64,000 bases of DNA, from the NCBI GenBank assembly GCA_004194705.1, contig SADC01000335.1, positions 124,001-188,000 on the forward strand. Direction: 5' to 3'. The notes under the pieces are model-generated. The model had not been told where the DNA came from. It saw nothing but the letters and a program-made list of their open reading frames with translations, and did not search any database. How positions within the stretch are numbered: position 1 is the stretch's first letter; each line of letters starts with the position of its first letter. A program made the translations under genes and the position numbers. Source of the stretch: Ditylenchus dipsaci. Its lineage: Eukaryota; Nematoda; Chromadorea; Rhabditida; Anguinidae. Positions 1 to 11,193 of this stretch are shown piece after piece.

Positions 1-41
1 AATTCAGTCTTCTTTAGTTTTAGGTTTATAATAAAATAAAG

Positions 42-1373
42 TACAGTCAACCCCCGATTAAACGTCATTCAAGAGCCGATTTGGTTGAACATTTATGAAA
101 AAAACCAATGAATTTATGAAAACGCAACTCATTTTATATTGAAAGTGGTCGATTTGGCTGGTCTAAAGTCGATGTGAATATATTTTATACAGAAAAAGAT
201 ATAGTCATTCATAATTTTATTCAAAAACTTATATCTTTATAAATTGTTGATAATTTTCATTTATGAGACCTTCCCCCCCTTTATTTCAGTGTTATATTTG
301 TAAATAACACACCGAAACATTTTTCAAAAACATTTTTTTCATTTTTTATTTTTCTAAAAATCATTACAGTCGAACCTTGATAAACCGACACCATCGATAA
401 GCCGACACCCTGTCGTCACTTGATTAGGCCAGGTAGTCGACACTTTAAGGAAAACGACAACCCGATAAGCTGACACCTCAATAAGCTGACACCTCGAGTT
501 CGGTCCCTTGGGGTGTCGACCAAAAACAATTTTTTTTTACTTGCTCAACCTCAACATTTCATACTAGGAAAATATGCCCGGTTTTTTATCAGAGGAAAAC
601 AACTTTGGAAATGCGAGTTCGCAAAAAATGGGCTACAAGCTGAGAATTTCAGACAAGGTGAAGCAGTGCCATAGTGGTTGTAGACCCTTTAAAGTGACAT
701 ACCCGTGCCTGACACGGAGAAAAGGCGGGTGCGCTTTTTTTCTTTCTCGATCAAGTTTTACAGATATTTTAAGTTTTCGGCCTAGTTTTCAAAAGTAGTA
801 TAGAGTCATTAACACAACATTTGATGCAAAACTAGTGAAAACTGCAAGGATTCAAAAAAAAGCTGGTAATTTTTTGAAACGCACGGGCATGCCCCTTTAA
901 TATAATTTGTCAAACAAAAGTTAATTTTTGGGCAAATTTTTATCAAACCAATTTTTTATGTACTAAAGTTGTTTCTATGCGGTTTTCTCGAGGTTTTCTC
1001 CTCTTTCGTATTTAACTTATTTCGAACATAGCGTTACATTGAAAAATACAATAAATATTTCGATGTGGTGCGCTTTTTCCTATCCCCGAGCCAGAAAACC
1101 ATACTCTCGATATAGTGCCACTGTTATGTTAATCACAATTTCCGAATATAGGTTTTTCTATACCGTCAACTATCGCTATACAGTAAACTTCTGCTACAGA
1201 GTCGACTCAACCACCAATTTACATCGATAAATGACTGTAACACAATATGGAATATTTTTCAACCATGGGAGTGAGAAAAATTCCAAATACTATATAAAGA
1301 TTATAACTACAGAAGCTGATCACATTCCAAAGGTCGGTGCCTGTGGTGTCACTAAAGCAAGGGTTGACTGTGG
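42..1373. repeat. possible pogo-like nonautonomous element
   Basis: The left end reads TA then CAGTCAACCCCCGATTAAAC. The right end, near 1358-1372, reads AAGCAAGGGTTGACTG, so the two ends form a short inverted repeat of CAGTCAACCC type. A second, similar end starts at about 366 (CAGTCGAACCTTGATAAACC) and is followed by several copies of a 'gataagc(c/t)gacacc' word, which suggests one element inside another. TIRs starting CAGT beside a TA dinucleotide are typical of pogo/Tigger-type Tc1-mariner elements. No transposase is visible. Pairing the two outer ends is my inference; the right flank is TG, not a clean TA. Confidence 0.4.
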
Positions 1374-2740
1374 TAAATAAGTTGAAAGAATTAAGAATTT
1401 TTAAGGTTCAGCAAGCAAGAGAGAAGCATATTTTTCTCAGAGGTGTTCTGAAAGTGCCAAGCTTTGATCCCTCGTTCGTCGATGAAGTAATGTTCGTGTA
1501 GATTTTGTCCTATTTGCATTTCTAATGAAAAATTTGTCCTTGTCAAAATCATAACCACTTTTTTTAATTGTAGAATAATTTTCACAGGGTGCTTCGAGTA
1601 ATTCCCTGTTTTTAAACAGCCATAACCTTTTTCCTAGACCAATTTTCGGAATTCTATGTTTGCCAGTCGATTGTTCTCGCCGACATTGTTTTTTTAGTAT
1701 CATGTGAAAAACACGATTTCGTTTGATCCCTGTGTATTTTGGGCTCTGGTCAGCTACAAGGGGACCAAGCAAAAATAAAATTATCAGGGAATTTTTCGGA
1801 CCACCCTGTAGGAAATTTTTTTTTATTTCCAAGACCAACTAATCTATTCTCGCCATTGTTTTGACAATTGTTTCACAGTTTGTTTTGCCAAAAATAGTCA
1901 ACGCATATGTGTCAACTGTAACAATGATTTGAATTGCTTTTTTATTATATTTTTCAAATAATAATCTGCAAAAAAATAAAAGAGCAGGGGCGTATTTTTC
2001 TGTCTGGAAGCGCTTAAAAAAAATTTCCGAGCGAAAAAAATTGATGTTTTTTCAACACATTTTTAGACTATTTGAGACAATCAGCCAGAAATTAAATCCA
2101 ACTTTGTCTCAAGGAGCAAGGAGCCAAGAGAAAAAGTTATTAGTTTCAAGGCCAAGAGCAGACGCGAAAACTTCGATATGCCCAGCACTGATTGGATCTA
2201 ATAGATCATGTATGCAAGAAAAAAATATTTTCATTGCTTTCAGAATTGCCATTAAAAATTATTTGCAAAAATTTTTTTATCTCTTTGTGTACAAATATAT
2301 TGCTTCATAAACTAACAAGTAGCATTGACCTACTCATTAGACAGTAAGCAACAATGGTCACCGATGTAGAACTGGCTGGATCCATGCCATATATAGATGT
2401 CTACATTCTTAACATAAATTTTTCCTAACACCAATATTAAATCCAATCACCCAAGCTGAAAGTCTTTTTTGATGTGATTATGATCCCAACTTCACATGCA
2501 CCTGACACTTTGAGCTGTGTCACTAATAGCTGGCTTGATGCTTTTATTTCAAATCAAATTATTGCCTGAGCTGGTCTAGCCCACTTTTATTGAACCCACT
2601 CATATAGCAAGCAAAAAACTGGTTTGTTTTATCATCACAATTGTTCTATGGCCAGCTGTGTGTCCTTTGATGGTGAGAGAAGGCGCAAAGCTCAAGTTTT
2701 ATGGGTGAGCAAGCATATCTCTATATAGTATTTAGGTCGG
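1374..2740. other. no gene recognised
   Basis: AT-rich sequence. The short reading frames here have no recognisable motif, no paired splice sites and no repeat support. I see nothing that I can name. Confidence 0.5.
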
Positions 2741-3040
2741 GGGGTCACACTTTTTTGACGTTGGAGGCCAAAATGGGTCGTAGAATGAGAAATAATTTTT
2801 GTCGCCAATACCATTATGTTCCCAGAATGTCAGCTTTTATTCAAAAAAAAAATTGTTAAAAAAATCGCGTTTTGAGAGGGGCATCTGCTTATTTTTATGA
2901 ATGAAGACATAGTATTAGGCATATGTGGGTAACGCTTTTTTGACTTCGGAGGCCAAAAAATAGGTGATAAATGGGAAAATCATTTTGTCGCCAATACGAT
3001 TGTGTTCCCCAGAATGTCAGCTTTCGTTTAATATTTTTTC
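2735..3040. repeat. two direct copies of a ~110-bp unit
   Basis: The stretch at about 2745-2850 (cttttttgacgttggaggcc ... gtcgccaatac ... cccagaatgtcagctttt) recurs at about 2934-3035 with roughly 80% identity, a spacing of about 190 bp. A second small pair, 'tttttccttgcctccaaat', occurs near 3083 and 3268. Confidence 0.6.
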
Positions 3041-3300
3041 GGAAAAATGTGCGATCTTAGCTTTCTTTTAATAATTGAATATTTTTCCTTGCCTCCAAAT
3101 TGTGATAGTCGATTTTGCCTGGATTTAAGGTGGATTTTCGGGCTTAAACCCATTTTGGCCAGTTTTTGCCAATTAATGTCAGATATCTCTGCGGAACCTT
3201 CAAGTAAAACATCTTGGCATCCTTTTAAGCTCAAACACGTATAATCGAAGTTGCTTCTAAAAAAAAATTTTCCTTGCCTCCAAATCGAAGATGGTGGATT

Positions 3301-3607
3301 TCAAGGGTAGGCGAGGATAAGCGAGGATAAGCGAGGGTATGCGAGGATAGGCGAGGATGGGAAAGGGTAGGCGAGGATGGGCAAGAGCAGGTGAGAATGG
3401 GCGAGGATGGGCGAGGGTAGGCGAGGATGGGCGAGGGTAGGCGAGTAGAGGCGAGGATGGGCAAGGGTAGGCGAGGATGGGCGAGGGTAGGCGAGGATAG
3501 GCGAGGGTAGGCGAGGAGAGGCGAGGATGGGCGATGGTAGACGAGGATGGGCGAGAATGGGCAAGAGCAGGTGAGAATGGGCGAGGATGGGCAAGGGTAG
3601 GCGAGGT
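3301..3607. repeat. 10-bp-period minisatellite
   Basis: About 30 copies of a GA-rich decamer, gcgagg(a/g)(t/g)(a/g)g, in higher-order alternation (gcgaggatgg / gcgagggtag). On the minus strand it stays open in two frames, giving proline/serine-rich decapeptide repeats such as SPILAYPRLS. That openness follows from period 10 and a unit lacking stop words, so I do not call a gene. Confidence 0.85.
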
Positions 3608-3874
3608 AGAGTAGCTTAGTCAACAGGTAGGGTGGATGATCTACCCTAACCATTAACGCACTCGAAAGATAAATCTACCCGAACTACTAATGTACATGAA
3701 CAACTAATGTTCCCGAACAACATAGGCGCCGATAGGCGCCTGCAGTCCCTAGTACAAATATATTCCTTTCTTGTGCCATAGCAGCGTAATTCCCTAGTTT
3801 TATATGGCATTGCTCTCTTCCTTTGCTTTTGTTTCATTTAAAATTATTTATTGTATTCTACATTTAAGATGACT

Positions 3875-4720
3875 GTTCAAGTCCGGCCTAGAGTTGTGAT
3901 ATTTGCACAAAGATTGAAAAGTTGGAATATTGAATAGCAAATATAATCGCTACTTGGATATACCACCCCCCCCCCCGCCCACCCAAATCAACTTTTTTCA
4001 AAGTGTTTTCAATCACCCTATATCGACCTAAAATGGCCCCAGGAGTTCAAAAAAGGCATTATTTTTAAGTTCTGGTCAATAAAAAACTGAGTTTTGGAGC
4101 CACCCAAAATCACCCATTTCGACCATTTTTAAAGGGATTTAGGTCTGTAATTGGGTGGAAATAGACCAAAAATGGGCCAATTTAGTGTGAAAAAAAGACG
4201 TTGAACATACTTTTGTTGACTGGGGCCTACCGCATAAATAAACTCTGGTATGCATACATTTTCATGCATCCAGAGTCACTTTCGAGTGATTTGTGTCTAA
4301 GGTATGTGGGTGTGCGCATCTCAACTCCAAGCAACCAAGCCCCCTGCGCCCCTGAAGGGGGCGCAGGGCGCTTGAGAGTTAGAGATGCGTGCACTCACTC
4401 ACCTTAGACATAATTCCGAGCAAGACTCTTGAACAAAAATGCATTTAGAGACTATTTTTGCCCAGCTCCAGTGACCAAAACATGATAAAACAGGTAAAAA
4501 GTCAAAATTTTAAAGTGTCTAAAACTCAATTTTTAGTGACCAAAACTTAAAAATAATGTCTTTTTTGAACTTCTGAGGCCATTTTAGGTCGATATAGGGT
4601 GTTCGAAAACACTTTTAAAAAAAGTTGATTTGGGGGGGGGGGGTGTATATCCAAGTAGGGTCCAAATGTATTATCTTTGTGCAAATATTCGGACTTCACA
4701 ACTCTAGCGTGGCCATTCAA
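3875..4720. repeat. foldback element with a nested MITE
   Basis: The arm at about 3878-4140 (tccggcctagagttgtgata ... cacccaaatcaactttttt) is matched in inverse orientation by about 4500-4715 (aaaaaagttgatttggg ... cttcacaactctag). A different repeat (about 4197-4480) that also occurs elsewhere in the window sits in the centre, so this looks like an insertion into the loop of the foldback. A long C run at 3968 is mirrored by a G run at 4632. Confidence 0.7.
4197..4480 (+). repeat. dispersed element D, copy 1
   Basis: Contains an inverted pair around a GC-rich centre: tctaaggtatgtgggtgtgc ... ccccctgcgcccc / ggggcgcaggg ... gagatgcgtgcactcactca ... ccttaga. The same sequence recurs at 54811-55090 (plus), in part at 55175-55350, and in reverse at 57930-58290, including flanking 'ggggcctaccgcataaataaa' and 'catccagagtcactttcgag' segments. 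Confidence 0.75.
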
Positions 4721-4849
4721 TACTATTTTGAGCAATTGAAATTTATTTTTACGATAATCACGATTTGCAAAAGTATTTATTTATTCAAAGGCTGGTTTCT
4801 TTGTTTGTGGCAATCCGCTCAACATTTTTATTTGTTACAGAATAAAAAC

Positions 4850-4952
4850 GGCAACCGGACATTTAGCATAATTTGTGCAAATAATTTGTGCGAAAAATTA
4901 TGCTAAATGTCCGCGGACAAATTGCACAAATTATGCTAAATGTCCGGTTGCC
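4850..4952. mobile_element. 103-bp MITE, Mutator-type 9-bp TSD
   Basis: Nearly perfect inverted repeat: GGCAACCGGACATTTAGCAT at the left and its complement ending CCGGTTGCC at the right. It is flanked by exact 9-bp direct repeats AATAAAAAC (4841-4849 and 4953-4961). A 9-bp target duplication fits the Mutator superfamily. There is no coding capacity. Confidence 0.85.
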
Positions 4953-4961
4953 AATAAAAAC

Positions 4962-6420
4962 ACATACTAAAAAAAGGGCCAAACGCACCTACGCCGTCTA
5001 TATACCGTGTTGAAAATACAGCATTTTACAGAGTATCCTTAAATGACCTTTTCATTTTGTTTTTAATTTATGTCTATCTAATTACAATAATTTATTTACA
5101 TGTTTTATGTCAGAATTCAAATAATTGTGAGTTAATGTATTCAAAATCTGAGATTTTCGATAAAAAAATAAAAAAAAATTAAAAAAAAAAAAAAAAAATC
5201 AAAAAAAAAGAATTCAAATAATTGTAAATTTAAATTTTTTTTTTTAAATAAATTTAAATTTTTTTTGACGTAAAACTGTTTTCCCGCTAAGAATATCCAG
5301 AAAACTAACACTAAATTCGTGTTCACCATGCTTAATAAAAAAAATAAGGCCTAAGTGGCTGAAACAGAACATGGAATATTTTCGACGCGAATATCGCCCT
5401 TCAAAAAAATGCCCGAACAACGTATTTGTAGAATTTTCTTTGCTCGTTCAAACAGTATATAAAAATTTTCAAAAAAAATTTATTTATAAAAATATTTTGG
5501 TGTTTAATTAGTTCCACCCTCATTTTTAGACGAGCAAAAAAATTACTCAAATGTTTCCGATTACATTCAGTATCTTTTTTTCAGTCTTTTATAAACAAAT
5601 ATTTTCAAGTTATTCAAAAACCCTGAATGTTAGCTACATTTTGGCGGGTCAAACTTTTTTTTCGATTATTCTAGGAGAACTTATGACCATCAACATAAAA
5701 GTGTCAATTTATAGTCGAAATAAAGTGAATCTGAGAAAAATCGTTGTTCGACCTCATAAATTAGAATTTTTCTTGAAATTTTCAATATATAAATTTAACA
5801 TGTGATGCTTTTTCAAGAAGCCTAATAGTTTTTCTACAAAATGACATATCCATCGCTGTCTTAGGATGACCTAGCTATAAGATAAGTATGTGTTCAAATT
5901 GACAGACGTAAAAAAATTTACTCAAAATTTATTAAAATCGTTTTACGAGGGTAGTAATGGATTGTTAAAAAATTTCGTTCAGTTAATTGACTCATATTGT
6001 ACTCTAAAAATTCTGAATACAGAAAATAATATACAAATTTCTTTCGTTGCTAAAGCTTACAGCAGACCCAGCCAGCCTACCGTTTTAATCAACTTGTTGA
6101 AAATTTTCGGTGGTTATTCTAGAGTTTAGTCGACTAGATATGGAAATATGTTATCTAGCTAGCTATTTAATGTTCATTGTTTTTATTTTAAGACGATAAT
6201 CTCGTCAAGACGATAAGGATTTTCAAAATAATGACCGAAATAGCGTTTGCTAATTTTGCTTTGGCGCTAGTAGAGAATCGGTTTCCATTTTCTTCTTTAA
6301 AAAATTTAACAGGTGGACCACGAAATATTTTTGGAAAAAAAAACAGGGGGGACAAAAATGGGAACCAATTCTCCACTAGTGCCGATGGCTGCTTTATTTA
6401 CAATCAAAAATTGAAGAGAG
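4962..6420. other. no gene recognised
   Basis: Very AT-rich with long A and T runs (for example 5164-5210). Reading frames of 62-84 codons at 5551-5805 and 5890-6129 have low-complexity composition and no motif. I do not support a gene here. Confidence 0.5.
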
Positions 6421-6423
6421 TGT

Positions 6424-6777
6424 GAATCCAAGACAGTGTGAAGATTTTTAAATGCCTTTTCCTGGCATGCAATTTTCTGGCCAACGAAAAGCTGAAATTT
6501 CAGGCCCGGCTGACGAATGAGAAAATTTCCTCAGCCGGCTTGAGCTAATGGCTAAGGAAACCGTTGAGTATACCACCCTACATCTAATGCTTTGGTGGAC
6601 GATGGCCTCCCACGTTTTTTTCAATTATGCATCTCCGAAGCAATTGCCGAATTCGTCCAAATGCTTTCGTCCTCCGCCTCCAATGATCTTTTCTCCTATT
6701 CGCCGGTAAATAGCGATGAAAATTATCCGGTGGGGAAGAACCAATTTCAGCAACCAATATTAATGTTCTTCGTAATT
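6424..6777. repeat. dispersed repeat E, copy 1
   Basis: This ~330-bp stretch (gaatccaagacagtgtgaag ... ccttttcctggcatgcaatt ... gagtataccaccctacatct ... atgttcttcgtaat) is about 80% identical to 9377-9695. Copy 2 is open on its minus strand for 84 codons; copy 1 has stops in the matching frame, so it is more likely an old repeat than a gene pair. Confidence 0.75.
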
Positions 6778-7057
6778 TAATTACCTATTTTACATTATCT
6801 TAGATTAGTTCAGGAAAGCACTTATTCTTAAGCTGATTATCGCTGCTTTTGTCATCACCATGCCGATTTTTTCTTTTTTTTTCACATCATTATCACATCA
6901 TACAATCTTTTTTCTCACATTTATAAAGATATAGAAACGTCAACAAGGGCATATCAGAGTCGCCGGCAACAGAGGGTTGAATCCCAATTCGTTGAGATAT
7001 GAAAATCACATGTTTGCTCGATCTCAGTTAAATTTAATAACAGTCTTAGGAATTCCG

Positions 7058-8034
7058 TTAGATTTTCATCTCAGAAAGGGGGAAATGAATAACAACTTCC
7101 GACTTCGAAAATACGAACAATTTGAAAGAAAAATTTCGATAAGGTTTGACACAAAAAATAATGGCAATAAATTCCACAACAGAATAAGAATTAATAACGC
7201 ATACAGCGACTGTAAATATAGGACAGGTATTTGGCACTTTGAACAAAAGAAAACAAATAAACATAACAAAAGGCATCAAAACAAATATAGTAGCGATACA
7301 AGCTTGTACCAGCGAAATAACTATGATAATGGACTGTTGTGCTTTTAATTTTTTTTTGAAATTTGGTAAATAAAACTACCAAACACGAAAGGCTCAATCA
7401 AAATAAAAGACACTAAGATGGCAAGAGTAAGCGAAAGAATCACAAAAATATTGGAATAAGGAAGTAAAAAAAATGTTGGCTCGTTATCCATATAGTTTTT
7501 CAGGACTGGATCACTATTTGTTGCCCATGAATTGATTTTCTGACGATTTTCAGATACTACTGTAAAGACGGCATAAGAAAAGCAAAAATATGTAGAAAAC
7601 ATGATAGTCAAAATTGCTTTGATAAGAAATTTAGTGTCCAACCATTGCAAACATTTGACATTAAATATTAAGAAATATCTTGTGAAAAGCGTTAGCATCA
7701 ATCCAGCGATCATATTTGCTCCAGAACATAGCACTATTAAAGTGCAGACCACACTCTCTGAATATCCAAAAATATGTCTTCCAAACCCAAGTTGGTAAGT
7801 GGCAGCAAAAGGAAGTAATAGAATTGGTTTAGAAGTGGCCATTGCAGTCTCGTAAATCAAACACCAAAACGTGTGGTTTAAAACAAACCACTTGAATGTG
7901 CCTAGAGATTTAGATTTAGTTAAAATAACATAGAAGACAAATGGTGCTAGAATCCATGTTATTATTAGAGTAAAGTTAGAGTAGTGATAATAAAAGTCAA
8001 GCAAAGCTTGTGACGGTACAGATATTTTAGACAT
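7058..8034 (-). CDS. Srh-type serpentine chemoreceptor, one frameshift
   Basis: Seven-transmembrane receptor of the nematode Srh class (chemosensory GPCRs in sensory-neuron membranes; ligand unknown). The first frame (8034-7345) gives TM1-TM5 with the hallmark 'FKWFVLNHTFW' after the first loop and ends at FIYQISKKN-stop. A second frame continues at once with KAQQSIIIVISLVQA (TM6), then TM7 and the family's C-terminal PYR motif (VKPYRNF), stopping at 7058. The break lies in an A9 run (minus strand, 7349-7357). One more A would join the frames into about 325 residues, the normal Srh length. Start: ATG at 8034, with a TTTCAG acceptor about 40 bp upstream (trans-splice candidate). No introns are visible, which is unusual for the family. 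The frame change is either a sequencing error (I favour this) or a young pseudogene mutation. The plus-strand frame at 6977-7348 is only its antisense. Confidence 0.85.
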
Positions 8035-8224
8035 CCTTCACCACCTCAAGAATTTTTCTGCTTTTTCAAAGACTGAAATTGAAGCCGAAAATATTAATAA
8101 GATATAACTTTTTTCATATTAATACTTACTTTACTTAACCAACCCCGTGTGAAATTTTTTTCACATTTTTCTTAAGATACTGAAAATGTCCTTTTCAATG
8201 AATAACTTTGTGTTAAATACATTT

Positions 8225-8410
8225 TCACATCCTAGAACTGATAATTCTTTTTTCACAAATACTGCAATTTACAATCACATGTAAAAAGCACGTGTCACAT
8301 ACAAAATAGTGATTGTGAATGTAATTATTTGAAGTGGCTATACAAGATTTCGATAGTTCATTAGAAAGCCAAGATTCAGCTACCATTTTACTTCGATATA
8401 ACGTACACAT
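8225..8410 (-). CDS. short Cys-rich frame, doubtful
   Basis: 61 codons containing CDTCFLH and NCSICEKR, about 190 bp upstream of the Srh receptor on the same strand. The paired CxxC spacing looks like a zinc-binding fragment, but there is no recognisable family, no splice partner and no trans-splice acceptor at the start. It may be a chance frame or the relic of an exon. Confidence 0.15.
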   Translation of the reverse strand: MCTLYRSKMVAESWLSNELSKSCIATSNNYIHNHYFVCDTCFLHVIVNCSICEKRIISSRM

Positions 8411-8419
8411 CCTTCTCTA

Positions 8420-9376
8420 TCAAATAAAATCTCCACACTGCAAACCCATAATAATTTTTCAAGGCTATTAGTTAAAAACCTGTTTACAATTATTGTTTTA
8501 CTAAATATTTGCGAAGGTTTGCCTTAGTCTAGAGAATTGAGAAAAAAAAAGCTGATACCGAAGTAAACTTCACCCCTTTTTTGTTGGATAGGGCCGGAAT
8601 TTCTAATAGAGAGAAAATAGCGATCAAAATTATCAGACGTGGCAGTAAAGAATCTTTCAGGTGTACCAAGTCAGAGCTATAGCAGATAATTTCCAGGCAC
8701 TCTTTTAATCCTATTTATGACAGTCAACAAAACTTTAAGACGAGATTATCAGCGAATTGTCAATAATTTGCTGAAAAAAGCAAACTTTTGTAGTAACTAT
8801 TGAGCTTATATTGAATAACCCTTCCGTTTCAATTAAATGAAATTGAAAAGCTTGGAAACCGAATTTAGTTCTAAACTGTCAATATGTACAGGACGGACAA
8901 CAAAATACACTATCTATCTAATCATTTTTACAGCCACACAGACTGGACAAAAATGGCTTTGCCGAACAAAATGCTTTTACTCCTACTTCAGTTCTTCTTT
9001 ATTATTGTTCCCAGCAAAAAAAGTTAGTCAATGAAGAAGCGAGAGGCGAACTTTCAACAGCCCTCAGTGTGGTACATCTTATTTCAATTACCGTATTTCC
9101 TGTAATTTCTACCATCCCCTCCTCTAATTACAAGCCCCCTAACTTCAACCGGTCTGAAATTTCTGTATTCATTTACTGTTCGAGCTCTATGATAAGTGCT
9201 TTAGGGGATTTGCAAAATCTAACAGGTGCTTTTTACACAGCTTAAATCGTGAACGAAAACAGGAATTTTAGACCACTTGAAGTTTCAAGGTACTGCATGT
9301 CTGTAATTATTACCCTGAGGGAGAAATTACACGATTACACCTCCCCACAATTATGTGGGCACAGACATACCTACAA
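8420..9376. other. no gene; one MITE end at 9091
   Basis: No supported gene. At 9091 the sequence TA-CCGTATTTCCTGTAATTT matches the left end of the CCGTA MITE family (see 36202, 45976, 51026), followed by 'cccctcctctaattacaagc'. The matching right end was not found. Confidence 0.4.
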
Positions 9377-9695
9377 ATGAATCCGAGACAGTGCCTTTTC
9401 CTGGCATGCAATTGACTTGCCAACGATAAGCTGAAATTTCAGGGCCGTCTGATGGCTGAGAAAAATTTCCAGACCTCAGCCGGCTTAAGCTGATGGCTGA
9501 GGAAATCGTTGAGTATACCACCCTACATCTAATGCTTCGGGGGACGACGGCCTCCCATGTTGTTTTTAAGTATGCATCTTCAAAGCAATTGCCGACGTCG
9601 TCCAAATGGTTTCGTCCTCCGCCTTCAACTTGTTCGGTGTCGGTCTCAGCGAGCGAACCTATTTCAGTAACTAATATTTATGTTCTTCGTAATAA
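9377..9695. repeat. dispersed repeat E, copy 2
   Basis: Second copy of the repeat at 6424-6777, in the same orientation. It keeps the shared core 'gagtataccaccctacatct' and the terminal 'atgttcttcgtaat'. Confidence 0.75.
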
Positions 9696-9699
9696 AACT

Positions 9700-11190
9700 A
9701 CTTACTTTATATAGCCAGTCTGTAATAACGTCTTTCTCAAAATAAATACAAAGTACTGTAAGCAGTATTGTTTTCACGCTAGTAGGTTATATACTTGACG
9801 CTTAATTTTAAAATAAAGTTGTTGTTAAATTAAATCAGGCTAAAATTTTCACCTTCAATATAAGATTTTTAAAGTTTTTAAAACCACAAAATTTTGAAAA
9901 ATTTGTTATTTTGCTCCAGATATAGATGCTTTGTAGTAATTCTATTCTATGTAGTGCTTCTCACTCCTGAGAATATGATTTAGACTTAAAATGTGTAAAA
10001 ATATATATTTTAATACCAGTAAGAAAGACAAATCTCATAAATAAGGACACATCCATAGCTTGGTTTACATTCGAAGCCAAAATTCTCTTGACACATCAAA
10101 AACAACTGCGAAACAATGTTTTGAAAAAAAAACAATACAGGTTTTCAGGTCATTTGCAAAATTTCGTTGAATTTACTTTCAAGTATTGTAATTTTGAATT
10201 TGTTTCAATAAATAATTGTATTATATTCAGATTAGATTAATTAACATGAGAAGCCCTGACTGTGAGACCTACTTATTCTGCTGCAGAATTTAACGAAGAA
10301 TTCGAAACTGTATAAAGTTTTTCAAAAAAGCCGGTTCGGCTCGAGATTTCGGCCAATTTCTGAATGGTGTCAAATAGGTCTTGAGTATGTTCTGAGAATC
10401 AGGTTGTTCTTTGATATTTCATAAACTCATGCGAAACTTTTCAAGCATGTTAGAAATCGCGAAGAATATGCTTTCTTCTGATAAAAAATGAAAAATGATT
10501 GTCCAAAAGAAACGATTGTGTCAATTTCCCCTCAAAAATTTGCAATAGAGGGTATGACCTGTATCCTGAGAAAGCAGTTTGAAACACTATTTTTAATGAT
10601 TGTCACCATATTCTTTATTATCGAGTTCCCATTCAGAGTTTTTTTTGAATTCAAATTTTATTTTAAGAAGTTTTTGAGCAATCAAAATCTGAAAGTGAAA
10701 TCAAAAGACCTCGTGGTGATCGAGAAGTTATTAATTTTCATCAATTCTTTGGTGATTATTTTTCATACACAGAAAAACAAAGATTTGCAAAAGGATGTCA
10801 AGGCCGATATAAGGTCACTTTGGTGGGTAGTTATTATGAAGTGGGGATCAAAAAGAAAATACACTGTGTTCTGTTTCATGGCGCACAAAATATAGTAAAA
10901 TGAATGACCGAAACTGATCAGGTTTGGTCTTCTAGCCTTAAAAGAGGTGCATCTTTAACCCCAACTTTGGTGTGTCAGAGCAAGATCAAGTAATATAGCT
11001 TTATTTCACAACAAAAACGCCGTCCCGTAAGCATAACAACAAGAGCTTTTATAGCCAAAATATAAACTACGAAAAGTAGGTTTTCCAGAAGACAGCTTTT
11101 ATTTTATTTATTTACAACAACTAATCTTAACAATATGAACTGAACTGAAGATCACAGAAAAATTGTATGCATCAATACCAACGAATTTGG
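9700..11190. other. no supported gene
   Basis: AT-rich intergenic DNA. The only sizeable frame is 10488-10895 (+), 135 codons with one hydrophobic stretch (LFLMIVTIFFIIEF). It has no known motif, no upstream acceptor and ordinary AT-driven composition, so I do not call it. Confidence 0.4.
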
Positions 11191-11193
11191 CAT

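Noticed and set aside
3231..3653. 140-residue Pro/Ser-rich open frame (minus) over the GA-rich repeat
   Set aside because: Openness follows from a stop-free 10-bp tandem word; two frames are open at once, and there is no start context or splice site.
6977..7348. 123-codon plus-strand frame
   Set aside because: Antisense of the Srh receptor C-terminus, which has family motifs.
9351..9605. 84-codon minus frame in dispersed repeat E
   Set aside because: The homologous copy at 6424-6777 has stops in the same frame, so coding pressure is absent.
10488..10895. 135-codon plus-strand frame as a membrane protein
   Set aside because: One hydrophobic stretch only, no motif, no acceptor upstream, AT-driven composition.
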